Assembly (NCBI GenBank): GCA_027579435.1
Contig: JANBPK010001584.1
Location: forward strand, 1-27,373
DNA: 27,373 bases
Source: Candolleomyces eurysporus
Lineage: Eukaryota; Basidiomycota; Agaricomycetes; Agaricales; Psathyrellaceae
Reading direction: 5' to 3'
The notes under the pieces were generated by a model, which was not told the origin of the DNA, did not search any database, and was given only the letters and a program-made list of their open reading frames with translations. Position numbers and translations under genes: made by a program. Shown piece after piece: positions 18,040 through 27,373 of this stretch (its first letter is position 1; the number at the start of each line of letters is the position of its first letter).

Positions 18040-19772
18040 ATGGCGTTTCAAGCCGACCAAAGTGTGCCCCGTTTCACTCTTCGAGCATTGCGTGTACCCT
18101 GACGATACTCGACTTTATTTAGATACGGCTTTTCCTCATCAAACTTGGTCCAAGCACGACTGGGCCGCATTCGAAAAGGACGAGGACCTCAACGATAGGT
18201 CCCACCTTGAAGACCCTTGGCTTTCCGTGGGCCTTTCCTTGGATTATTCCTCGGATTTGGCGCTTCCCAATACCCAGGCAAATCGTCTCCTCTACAAGGC
18301 GCTTGTTCGACGTTCGACGAGGACCTTCGCAATCAACGATCTTCCTGGAGAGATTTTGGGAGAGGTATTCGTATCCTACGTCCACGATCGTCCTTCACAA
18401 CCATTTTCACTCGATGGAAGCGTTCCTGAGTTTCCGAACTTTCGTGTTCGGGACCAGTCGCCTCTTACACTGGGGAAGGTGTGCTCGTTATGGAGAGCCC
18501 TCTCTCAGTCCATTCCGGCTCTCTGGACCAGGGTCGTCGTTTTCAACCCGCGTCCCGTCGACTTCGTGGTTTTCGGTGGATGGCTCAAGCGCTCTGGATG
18601 CCTTCCGGTAGACATAGCGCTTATCGAGGGAAACACTTACGAACCCTCCTCAATGCGCAACACTATGCCCCCAATTCGTGACACTATGCAACGCTTCTTC
18701 ATGCATGCTCTCACTCTATCGTTCCGATGGAATAGCATCAAGGTGAAGACGTCCATTGACCTTGATGTTTGCTTGGAAACGATGTTACGAGCCTTTCCTT
18801 CGGTTGCCAATCCACCAATCATTCTACAGTCCTTCGACCTCACTGTAACACGATGGTGCTACGCTCCTCCCAGTCAAGCACTCCCTCACAAATCATTACT
18901 CAAATTACTACATTCAAGCCCAAAGCTGCGAATGATACAATACCGGAACGATACCGAGGGCCAGGTTTCACTGCCTGCGGTTATCAGTCAGGCCCCATCA
19001 CAGTCCCTTTGCCGTATCACCCATCTGGACCTGGAGTGGATCGAGGGCACCGCGGTCCATCTACTTTCAAGTTTGCAGAGGTGCGAAGCTCTAGAGTGCT
19101 TGCGTATCGCTGTGCCTTGGAACATCCGCTTGATCATACCCCCCGGAAAACGCCGTGGCTGCCCTACCGAGATTGGCGACACTCCGCCTCGACGTTGAGC
19201 CCACCGCAGTCGTCTCGCTTTCTCGCGCGTTGGTTCTCCCCTCGCTGCGACACATGGAAATCTCCGGGTTCTTGTCAATTCAAAATTTGGAGGCAGTACG
19301 ATGTGCGGTAATCGACTGCATCGAACGGTCGACGCGTGCTCCCCAGGGTCCCCAGATGGAATCTCTGAGCCTGGGACATGCCGAATGGAATCGATGTAGT
19401 CTTATGAACGACGAATCTCTCCGCAAGTTTCTCGCCTGTCCCTTCTTCGACTCGCTCAAGTCGTTGAAGATTGGATGGGAAGTTGGTGACGATATCCTCA
19501 GGTCACTGACCTTGCTTCCGGGTCAAGGCATAGACGGGAGCGGTACATCAGGTGTCATGCAGCGACTGGAGAATCTGGAGCTAAGAATGTCGAGGGTATC
19601 GGACGGTGTTCTTAGTACTTTACTTCTATCTCGATGGCCGCGTTTGACGAGAGTGAGAGCGGAGCTCCTGGGGATGCGGGCGGGCTTTCCGAGAGATTCT
19701 GCGTTTCTTATGCCAGGGATGGATATTGTGATCTGTTTCCATGCATTGAGAAGCCTACCATACAGGAGTTAG
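18040..19772 (+). CDS. diverged F-box/LRR-like protein, two exons, one homopolymer frameshift
   Basis: The long frame has no ATG before the F-box, so I propose exon 1 18040-18061 (MAFQADQ), a 61-nt intron 18062-18122 (GTGTGC ... TTTATTTAG) and exon 2 18123-19772. Residues about 78-95 (INDLPGEILGEVFVSYVHD) and LTLGKVCSLWRALSQSIPAL form the F-box; WLKRSGCLPVDIAL follows. At the C6 run 19139-19144 the frame shifts by one. The continuation (LPRLATLRLDVEP, LPSLRHMEISGF, FFDSLKSLKIGWEVGDDILR) matches the same order in the gene at 22421-23980, its nearest relative in the window. One C too many is the likely cause. It would be about 556 residues with the frame restored. The exon-1 choice is tentative. 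Probable SCF substrate receptor. Confidence 0.72.
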
Positions 19773-20374
19773 ATATACTAGGATGATACTATGTGTACTA
19801 AGGTGGAAGTTATCGATTTTGGACTTCAACAGATCGCGGAGCCCTTTCGATCTACGATTGCTGGACTCTACTACTGAAATCTTTACTCCAGGTGAGCCAT
19901 ACTTCTCGTCAAGTTGCGCTTCTGTTCATTCTTTCTAGCACACTTAGCTTCCCAGCGATATAGTTCGTATTTCAACTTTCAACTTGAAATCACTTGGCTG
20001 TTTATGTCTGTCACGCGTTGCCATATCTGGCAGCTGTCACGGCTGTTGCAATGACGTCGTCGTGACAGTCCATTCAAGAAGACATACCGGACCACGCGGC
20101 AACGTGAAGAACAATTAGACAAAAGGCCCTAGAAACGCAAGAGAATAGGCCACTGCGAAACAATAAAGATGACACTTGGTGGGCGCCCTCCTTGCAGCTA
20201 CCACAAGTCGTCTTCAGATAAAACGTGAGTCAGTAGATTCTTGACTCTCATCCATACCATCCAGCTAACCCGCTTGCCTAGTCGCTAAGCGTCCAGCTCA
20301 TACCTGACGAACAGTTATTGTCGTCTGCGTCTTTCTACAACACCGTGCAGCACCACCGATATTGATTGTGCAGG
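19773..20374 (+). promoter_or_regulatory. upstream region of the gene at 20375, with a leader intron
   Basis: About 600 bases without a coding region. A leader intron is likely at 20225-20281 (57 nt): donor GTGAGT, branch-like GCTAACC, acceptor GCCTAG. The gene therefore shares the 5'-leader intron habit of the F-box genes, although the surrounding sequence is not similar. Confidence 0.5.
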
Positions 20375-22308
20375 ATGATCCCTCAGCCAATTGAAGGCTC
20401 CGGCCACATTGTAACCGCATCCACCGTTTCGTCGTCGACGCGAAGGTCGCCCAGCGCTCTATTCACGAGCATCTTTCAGCACTTTAGACCCTCAGGGTTG
20501 GAAAAACAACCACAGCCAAGCATGGCTCACTCCGATCCATTCTCAGAGTTGGAATCGGTATCCGTGCCCTCATCACCCCCGTCTTCCTCATCTTCTGATA
20601 ACTCCCCGTCGAGCTCCCCCATCTTCTCCTCCTCCCAATTGCCAGACGATTCGTCTTTTGCGTCACCATCTGCATCTACATCGACACTCCATTCGCGCAG
20701 CCGTCGTCAAAAGTCTTCCTCGACTGGTAGGTGTTGTTAGCTTGGGTATCTGGGGCACCAAGTTGACTTTTACCAGCTATCCCTGCAACTTCGAGAAGAA
20801 ACAAAGAAAGCCACCGCAAGTCTACGACAAGAAGGGGGCAAATATCCAAAGAGAACGTCCAGGACCTACAAGATACCATCTCCATCGCGAGATATCTTAT
20901 TCCTGGCTATCCAGATACATCATACACCATTGCCCCATCTCCCTCCACCTCCACTTCCTCCACTTCCAGCTTCTCCAAGCCATGGAGCTCTCATAATTCA
21001 GAGGACTCGTGGACGCTCGAACCCCCAGAAAATTCGTTCCTCACCGTGATACTAGTCGTGGCCATCTCCAGCATCACATTCATCTGGTCCCTCGCCAAAT
21101 CCTGCTGCATCTCCAGTTCGCACTACCTCTCCCAAGCCTCGTCGACCGTGGCCCATTCGTGGAGATCATGGAGAGCCGGATACCGTATCCGACGCATACC
21201 CGCCACCCCTTCACGGAAATCGAAAGCTCCCCTCCGCACAAAAATCGCCAGATGGTTCAAAAGCCTTACCTCCAACCCTCCACCGCCCACTCCGGTCTGG
21301 CCTCCCCCTCACCTCGCCCAAGCCTCCAACCGCAATCGCACCTCCAACACCTCCTCCCACCCGAACGCTGTCGCCGGCCCTTCCACCCCTTCTACATCCA
21401 CCCCCGTCCCGAGAGGACGAGGGGTGAGGCGGACCGTTGAGATAGAGCACGTTCCGCCTCCACCACCACCAAAATCGATGGCGAAACCGCCGATGAAGCA
21501 TTGGCAGCGCCGAAGGCCTCTAGCCAGCTCCGGTTCTACCACAAATCACCCTTCCTCCTCCACTTCATCAACGCAGGGACCCAGCTCGTCGTCGAGTGCC
21601 AGCAGGCTGGCGAAGATTGACTTGCAGGTCCAGGTTGCGAGAGGGATGATGAGGAGTGCGTTCCAGAAGTTTAGGGAGATGTTCCAGTATGAGGTGCCTG
21701 ATGCAGAGGATATTTATGACAACCCGCTCTATCGTCTCGGAGTGGAGGGCACCAAGTTGGAGCTGGAAGTGGATGAAAGGCAGCCGACGATCGTCACTCA
21801 TCGGATGTACTGGCAGGGAAACGAGGATAGGGTCCCCGAGGCACTCTCAGTCGCAGTGGCCTCTTCGATCTCTCATCTCACAATATCTAATTGCAACATC
21901 GCACTGGCAGATGTCAGGGCTGTCATCTTGCTCTGCCCATCGCTAGAGACTCTGGAAGTCAAGCAAGTTGCAGCAGATGCGAACCCCATCGCATCGTTAT
22001 ATTCCCTCGCAAGCACGCTGGAATACAGGGCGCACGGCCTTCGATCGCTGGCGATTACATCGCATACACGCGTGGATCCCTTGTTCGATGAAATTCTGTT
22101 TCCGTCGATTCAGTCGATCTCCTTAAGACTGCCCGGAGAGGGCAAGTGGACCAACTTCGGCTTCTTGCAGTCATTGGGCCAATCCCTCAAGAGGTTGCGG
22201 ATAAGAGGAGATATTCCACCCGCCGGGCAGAAGGCAATACACAGGGAAACTGCGAGGCGCCAGCACGGGTTTGAACTGGATATGGGTCTCATCTATGAGG
22301 CGAGATAA
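20375..22308 (+). CDS. single-pass membrane protein with LRR-like C-terminus, no visible F-box (627 aa)
   Basis: Two exons, 20375-20726 and 20777-22308. The 50-nt intron (GTAGGTG ... TTGACTTTTACCAG) joins the frames exactly and removes an early stop. Residues 1-117 are Ser/Pro-rich (several Ser runs). Residues about 205-224 (FLTVILVVAISSITFIWSLA) form one strong hydrophobic helix, followed by CC and a basic stretch, suggesting a cytosolic C-terminus. Residues 270-370 are again Pro/Ser-rich, with VPPPPPPK. The C-terminal part has LRR-like strands (ISHLTISNCNIAL, CPSLETLEVKQV, FPSIQSISLRLPG) like those of the F-box neighbours, ending GFELDMGLIYEAR. I find no LPxE...WR F-box. The function is unknown; it may be a family member that lost the F-box and gained a membrane anchor. 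Its stop faces that of the next gene 112 bases away. Confidence 0.75.
20727..20776 (+). other. intron within the coding region of the gene at 20375
   Basis: GTAGGTGTTG donor, GTTGAC branch-like site, TTTTACCAG acceptor; 50 nt. Removing it keeps one continuous frame from 20375 to 22308. Confidence 0.75.
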
Positions 22309-22420
22309 TGTGGAGGCCAAAGGACGGGGAAGCTCGTCGCATACATTAAAAGTAGTAGATAGAAAGTGCATGTTTGTATCATTAACGAGTCAGTCCGTTC
22401 CCCCTCTGGACAACACCAGT

Positions 22421-23980
22421 CTAAAAGATGATTTCCACCCCTGGCATTTGCAATGATAAGTCTTGAGGGAAGTTTTGAGACCCTTTCAGTTGCGCTCTCA
22501 GGCGCTTCAAAGAAGTCTTCCGGGAGATAGCAAATTGAGTCAGCGAGCCATCCGAAGTACAACAATCCTCCAATTCCAGGTCTTCAAGTCGAAGCAATAA
22601 GCCGAGAGAATTATGGCCTTCACGCGACGTCAATGCATGGATGAGTCGGTCCGTCACTGTGGACTTGATCCTGAGGGTCTTGAGGGAAGCCAGGAAGGGC
22701 GAAAATAAAGCGTTGATCAAGATGTCTTCACCCATTCCTATAACGCCGAGTACTAGTGACTCTAATGGGCAGGCGGTTTGAAAAGGTTTCGATCGCTCGA
22801 GAAGGTTGAACAGCACGTTCCATCCTTCCCCCGTTCCGCTAAGAGGTGAAGAGAATGAATAGAAACCATTCGGCAATTCTAGATGTCTCAGTGATGGGAG
22901 ACAGAGAGAGTTGAGAAGGGGGGTGGAGTCGTTGCCGGGATCTAGACGGAGAGTCTGGAGGAAGGGCAACGTTAGGGGAGTTGGTAAAAGCGCTGGATAT
23001 ACCGGTGGAGAGCTGGTTCTGAAAGATAGGTATTTCAAAGCCGTATAGTTTCCCAAGAGGGAGAATAGATCTCCGGCAACGATGTTTCCGACCTCCAGGT
23101 GGGTAATATTTGCAACAAGGTGAAGAGGTGTCTCGGATATGGATGTGAAAGAAGTGCTGGAGGATAACATCGTGTATCGGGTTTGTCGAAGATTTGGGCT
23201 GGAATACAACAGGTGTAGCAAGGAAGCTAGACTTGCCTCGCACCAGTGAGCCATCCCGATGTTGAAAGATTGCAGAGCGAGCGGGGTAATCGGGTGGCCG
23301 GGGGTGATTAAATCCCCCAAGTCGGTGGCGAGGTCAAGCGTAACCGCGTTCCACCTCTGCGACTGGATGAGCGCGAGTCGGAATATTTCCCGAATCGTGC
23401 TTGTAGTGTCTTTAGTGCCTTCGAACCGATCGACGAGGGTCAAGTCGATAGGCATTTCGCCCGAACGCTCAAGCCATTGGGCGAAGAGCGAGACGTCTTG
23501 AGGTTGAGGGCAAGAAACCGAAATGTTGCACCAAAGTGCCGGTAACGACCGGGTTAATGCTCTCCATGTTGGGCACACCTGACCCAGTATAATTGGATTG
23601 GAAGAGGAGTATAAATGAGAGGATACGCGATATCGGGCGCCTTCATAAAGTGTGGATAAATCATCGGGGGTGTCGAGGTATGCCATGAAAATTTCCCCCA
23701 GAACTTCGGGTGGAAGGTCGTTAATGTTGAGTGCTTGCTTTGAGATACCCATATCCATGGCTGAGTCCGTATCGTCGAAGGCGGTCTCCTGTGGAGAAGA
23801 ACACAGGGAGAAAAGGGACGGCCTGCGTTGGGTTAAGGGTCGCTTGAAAAACCAGCTGGATAGCTCTCGTCCTGCCTTTAGCACGGTATTGGCAGGCGTC
23901 CAGCTGGTGCAGTCTTCCATGACCACATCCATTGGTTCTCCCGCTGGGAGAGCACCGTCCCACGTAACGCGTAAGGACAT
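22421..23980 (-). CDS. diverged F-box/LRR-like protein (519 aa, possibly with an upstream exon)
   Basis: Probable SCF substrate receptor. An N-terminal region of about 85 residues is followed by the F-box: INDLPPEVLGEIFMAYLD (86-103) and LGQVCPTWRALTRSLPALW (132-150). Then come WLERSGEMPIDLTLV and the LRR-like region (LPFLQTLRLDPG, LPSLRHLELPNGF, LLRLEDLELEDC), ending SLQMPGVEIIF. The ATG at 23980 is the conservative start. Just upstream are a GTGAGT donor at 24049 and an acceptor TTGCACAG at 23995 (55 nt). That intron may lie in the leader, or it may join, in phase, a minus-strand upstream exon 24050-24227 that starts METTRVIMGLVGL and carries a hydrophobic stretch (VAVSLFLLFLSCLTL). Nearest relative in the window: 18040-19772. 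No frame damage. Confidence 0.85.
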   Translation of the reverse strand: MSLRVTWDGALPAGEPMDVVMEDCTSWTPANTVLKAGRELSSWFFKRPLTQRRPSLFSLCSSPQETAFDDTDSAMDMGISKQALNINDLPPEVLGEIFMAYLDTPDDLSTLYEGARYRVSSHLYSSSNPIILGQVCPTWRALTRSLPALWCNISVSCPQPQDVSLFAQWLERSGEMPIDLTLVDRFEGTKDTTSTIREIFRLALIQSQRWNAVTLDLATDLGDLITPGHPITPLALQSFNIGMAHWCEASLASLLHLLYSSPNLRQTRYTMLSSSTSFTSISETPLHLVANITHLEVGNIVAGDLFSLLGNYTALKYLSFRTSSPPVYPALLPTPLTLPFLQTLRLDPGNDSTPLLNSLCLPSLRHLELPNGFYSFSSPLSGTGEGWNVLFNLLERSKPFQTACPLESLVLGVIGMGEDILINALFSPFLASLKTLRIKSTVTDRLIHALTSREGHNSLGLLLRLEDLELEDCCTSDGSLTQFAISRKTSLKRLRAQLKGSQNFPQDLSLQMPGVEIIF

Positions 23981-23994
23981 CTTTCGGAGTAGGT

Positions 23995-24049
23995 CTGTGC
24001 AAAGTGGTATCAGTCGATAGCCGCTTACAAAACAAATGTATACACTCAC
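23995..24049 (-). other. intron upstream of the minus-strand gene at 22421-23980
   Basis: On the minus strand GTGAGTGTATAC at 24049 and CACTTTGCACAG ending at 23995; 55 nt. The open frame formally runs through it, but GTGAGT and the pyrimidine-poor CACAG acceptor fit the leader introns seen elsewhere in the window. Confidence 0.55.
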
Positions 24050-24227
24050 CGAAAATGGTTTTCTGTAAAGTCAAACAGGAAAGAAAAAGAAGAAAGAGCG
24101 ATACGGCGACTTCCAGCGTCGAGTGGAAATGGGATGGAAATGGAGGGCAAGGAAAAAACTGAGAGGCGACCACGAAGCAAGGGAGACGAAGACCCACAAG
24201 GCCCATTATAACTCGCGTAGTTTCCAT

Positions 24228-25441
24228 AGCTTCCTGCGACCTTGCACCAGACGTCCCAGAGTCTGGAAGTACAAGGGCCCTGTGGATCTTACCTTCGGAA
24301 TTGGTAGAAGAACGCTGCGTCGAATTCCTCCGGCATTTCGAAGAGCTGTCAAGAAGACAGGGGTGGGGCGTTTGCGGGAAACCTTTCTTCTGTATTCAAA
24401 CATTACCTTGTTGATTAGCTAAATGCCGGTCAAACATGTGCTGGGTGATCGTTCGTTTCGAGAACAAGGTCGTCAAGAGCAGNAAAGCTTCGACGTCAGG
24501 TTCAAGCAGCGACAAACAACTTGGGCCGACCGGCCCGGGCCATCAAATGACCCAGCGAAGCCACGAGCGGACTCGAGCGCTTGACTCCCTGTCCCCAATG
24601 CACCTCTGTGTTCTTCGCCTAGATGCGTGCTCTGGCTGTGTTGGATATTTGCGGAGCCTTCTCTTGGTACTCATCTCCTATGCAAGTATAGCTGTCAAAC
24701 AGTTACATCGACCCCAAGGAAATTTCAGCTTGCGTAGCCTGAGGCCTTCAATCGTGAGCTCAAGGTTTATCTTGACTCTGGGTGCTCCACTCTCAAAGGG
24801 CTTCTTCTGCAAGATTCAGATAAAATTAAACTCTGTCTGTCATATGCAAAGTATACCTCCAACACAAGGTCCTTTAAACTCGCCTTGGCTACGCTCAAGC
24901 CGAGCCTTTATCCTAATCAGAACTCCAAGTTAGCAGGCCGCCTCGGCTCCTGCAAGCGTTCAATTGCGACACATTATGCATCACCTTCATTTAGCATGGC
25001 TTTATTGCGGGTTGCTACACGTTGACCCACATCGCTTGGGATGCCGTTGAATGGGAGACAAGGTCAACATTTCCGACCTTGTCCGTATTTGGACCCCAAG
25101 GTTTCGAGCTCGAAGGTTTGTTCTCGTAATGGAGCTACTATTTATCCTAGTCACCCCGGACCCATAGGGAACCAACGAACTTACTTTATCTCCCCAACCT
25201 TTGTACTTCAGCACGCACTGTCACCCAAGGTCGAATTTATGGAATCTGTGGACCCTCCTACTTCGCATGAGGATGCCTGGGATGGACCTGGCTTTGGTAC
25301 GCCAACCGATCATCTCATCCGTGGCTCCGGCTGACTCGAAGTGTAGCGTTTGAATACGACGTTAGCGCACGACCGGGTGCTGGGGACTGGCTAATACCAC
25401 CTCCCCGACCCCGCGCAACCTCAGTTCGTCGCCAGTGCTCG
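24228..25441. other. long spacer between divergently read genes
   Basis: About 1.2 kb holding the presumed promoters of the minus-strand gene at 22421-23980 and of the gene at 25442. Open frames here are short, lack family motifs and one contains the N at 24483; I support none. No tRNA, repeat or mobile-element ends were recognised. Confidence 0.45.
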
Positions 25442-27020
25442 ATGGATGAACAAGTCCCGATCAGAAGTCTCTTGCACGCTTTCTTGGACTTCTTTTCTCT
25501 GGGATGGATGCATACTTGGCTATCCGAGCCCTTTCTGTCTGTCATGCGATTGTGGCAGAGAAATCATACAAAATTCACGAGAGCGCTTTCTCCAGTAAGT
25601 GACTGCTGCTATTCCTTTTGGGACAAGCGTGCTAATAACTTGTCGAAAGACCCCACCCGTCAACAGACTTCCACCGGAGCTTCTATCTTGCATATTCGAG
25701 ATATACTTGGAGGACTGCAAACCGCCGAAGGACATCACGCAACATAAAGGAGACGTGAATTGGAGGATAGGCCTCTGCCAACTTCCAACGGTCAGCCCAC
25801 TTCAACTCACAGGGATCTGCCATTACTGGCGACAAGTTGCCCTCTCGACACCCACGCTATGGTCCACGATCTATATCGATCGACCCGATCACCCTAGCCA
25901 CGTTCGCTTGTTGTCCATGTGGCTCGAACGATCCGCACCGGCTCCTCTGGACTTGACCTACACCCAGCCTCGTCCGCTGTACTTCGACAACGACGGCGGA
26001 GGAAGGTCGAAGGCAGCGACAAGGATCTTGAAGGCGATGCTAGGTCAACTTCGTCGATGGCGGACCGCCCGGATCTACCTCAAGCAGGACGAACGCGACA
26101 TGGCAAGGCTTGCTTCGGAAGATGGTTTCCTCAAGTCCCTCTGCGCTCCGGCTTTTCTTGAAAGCTTCGAGCTGGACCTTGCAGGGTGGGGCGACGAGAA
26201 CGCCATGACGTTGCAAGGGCTGTTGTTCTCCAGTCCAGTGCTCAGGGAGGTCGAGCTACACGACCCCTTTACATATCCTTCGTCCGCAGCCATCCAGGAC
26301 GCAGCTTGGGAGAAGTTGACCCGTATGACGCTACACGATACGGATGTGTCTTCCCTTGTCGGGTTCCTCCCATTCTGCCAGCAACTGCGGCATTTGACGG
26401 TGCACAGGCTGAGGCATACGAACGTGCCTGAAGAGGCGTCCGTCATCTCCCTACCACGACTCAAGAAGCTCACCCTCGACAAGGCCGCGCGGTTAGACGT
26501 CTTCTTCGATCACCTCGATCTAAAATCTCTCCGAAAACTCGAATGCAAGAACGGGGAGTTTTCCAAGACGAGACATACCAAATCGCAGGAGGAGGCCAAT
26601 TGGAAGTCACTGTTGGCGATGCTGGAGAGGTCCGAGTGCACGCTCAAGTCGTTTGCGTGGTCCTGCCAAGAACCATATGAAATCACTGAAGAATGTCTCG
26701 TCCGAAATCTCGCATCCCCCCTCTTCCATGGCCTTCAACATCTTCTCCTTCGGAAGGTCTCAAACCTCGCAGTCACAGCGTTGAGGGTGACTTTGAAATC
26801 TTCGCTGCTTCCACAGCTGTCGAGGATTGAATTTGATTATTGCTTTGCAACGGATGGAATCTTCACAGCCATGGTTCGTTCTCGGACTTGGCCTTGCCGA
26901 AAGAGCTGGTTGAAGTCTGCGAAGATAGCTTCTGCGAGTGGGCATTATAGCAAGGATAGTCGACTATCTATTCCAGGTGTTCATATTTTTGTGGGGAGTT
27001 ACAACCCACTTTCCATATAG
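25442..27020 (+). CDS. diverged F-box/LRR-like protein, two exons (507 aa)
   Basis: Exon 1 25442-25594 and exon 2 25650-27020. The 55-nt intron has a textbook GTAAGT donor, a GTGCTAATAAC branch site and a GTCGAAAG acceptor, and it joins the frames in phase. Residues 1-51 (MDEQVPIRSLLHAFLDFFSL...) are rich in aromatic and hydrophobic residues, perhaps membrane-associated. The F-box is VNRLPPELLSCIFEIYLED (55-73) and LQLTGICHYWRQVALSTPTLW (102-122). MWLERSAPAPLDLTY follows. The LRR-like half has LRHLTVHRLRHT, LPRLKKLTLDKAARLDVFF and MLERSECTLKSFAW, and ends in LSIPGVHIFVGSYNP. This tail (IPG-V-I) resembles PGVEIIF of the gene at 22421 more than the array genes. Probable SCF substrate receptor; target unknown; no damage seen. 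Confidence 0.85.
25595..25649 (+). other. intron within the coding region of the gene at 25442
   Basis: GTAAGT donor, GTGCTAATAAC branch site, AAAG acceptor; 55 nt, phase 0. It is the clearest intron in the window. Confidence 0.85.
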
Positions 27021-27373
27021 ATACGTAGTGATCTGGCAGGCTGCTCGTTACGCTTATATTTAGAGGGTCGAACTCAAAAGACAGCATTTTTGACGCCAAT
27101 CTGACGCCCTCCGGGCCGGTTAAATCAACGTGGGAGGATTACCTAAACGAATCGATCTGAAGAAGCAACGGATTGGGCGTTGACGACGACGACGACGACG
27201 ACACGGACGACGGCAAACTCTCAAGTCGAACCGTCAGGACAACGCCGCGAGGTCGTTCCCGACTTTGGCGCGATGCAGACCGCGATGCAGAGCTTTCTAC
27301 CACCGGCGACGAGCTTCCACCCGCTGTCACCACCACCAGTGGGGTCAATGGAGTCAGCTAAGGCATCGGTAGC
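27021..27373. other. 3' flank, no supported gene
   Basis: About 350 bases after the last gene. Apart from the GAC repeat, short frames here cross the low-complexity tract on both strands and carry no motif. A neighbouring gene may begin beyond the window. Confidence 0.4.
27182..27202 (+). repeat. GAC trinucleotide microsatellite, 7 units
   Basis: Seven uninterrupted GAC units, followed by ACGGACGACGG. It would encode Asp on the plus strand or a Ser/Val run on the minus strand if translated, but no gene is established here. Confidence 0.9.

Noticed and set aside
24436..24933. 165-codon plus-strand frame containing an N
   Set aside because: No family motif or recognisable domain, and it crosses an ambiguous base; the composition looks noncoding.
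25041..25334. 97-codon frame upstream of the gene at 25442
   Set aside because: It does not join in frame to the F-box exons through any intron I could see, and it carries no motif.
27173..27361. Short frame with an Asp run
   Set aside because: It is produced by the GAC microsatellite, has no ATG and the opposite strand is also open.
1..27373. CRISPR arrays, rRNA, tRNA, bacterial-style operons or a secondary-metabolite cluster
   Set aside because: The short introns and basidiomycete-type F-box genes mark this as eukaryotic nuclear DNA. I saw no regularly spaced short repeats, RNA genes or biosynthetic enzyme motifs on reading.

Overview
The window looks like nuclear DNA of an Agaricomycete (mushroom-forming basidiomycete). 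The evidence is short introns of about 50-64 nt with GTRAGT-type donors and CTNAY-type branch points, roughly even base composition, and an expanded family of F-box proteins of the type found in these fungi (LPxEILGxIF ... LTHVCRxWR ... LWLERSAG ... PLDLTI). The species cannot be named from the sequence. Almost every gene belongs to this one family. The proteins are probable substrate receptors of SCF (SKP1-cullin-F-box) ubiquitin ligases, with an N-terminal F-box and a long irregular leucine-rich-repeat-like C-terminal half.

Layout. 1-17590 is a local array of close paralogues: a 3' fragment (1-439), a copy with an in-frame TGA (1019-2401), a frameshifted copy (4115-5492), a truncated copy (5868-6092), an intact copy on the minus strand (6435-7814), a copy with an in-frame TGA and an altered tail (10475-11869), two intact copies (12200-13591 and 14071-15504) and a copy with a one-base frameshift in a G8 run (16189-17590). 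The array was built by nested duplication. 3830-8112 is a large inverted repeat. 2640-6092 and 8703-12448 are direct copies of one multi-gene segment, and the second copy has since gained a probable solo LTR (9225-9528). The long spacers carry relics of at least one other gene, duplicated along with the F-box genes.

18040-27020 holds more diverged, seemingly older members. These are a long F-box protein with one homopolymer frameshift (18040-19772), a two-exon protein with a transmembrane segment and an LRR-like C-terminus but no F-box that I can see (20375-22308), a minus-strand F-box protein (22421-23980, possibly with an upstream hydrophobic exon) and a two-exon F-box protein (25442-27020).

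How the genes work together. There is no operon or pathway. The genes share an inferred role (target recognition for ubiquitination) and a leader design: most have an intron in the 5' leader just before the ATG. Two leader types match two sub-groups. The region reads as a birth-and-death gene cluster. Several breaks coincide with single N characters or homopolymer runs, so some 'pseudogenes' may be sequence errors.
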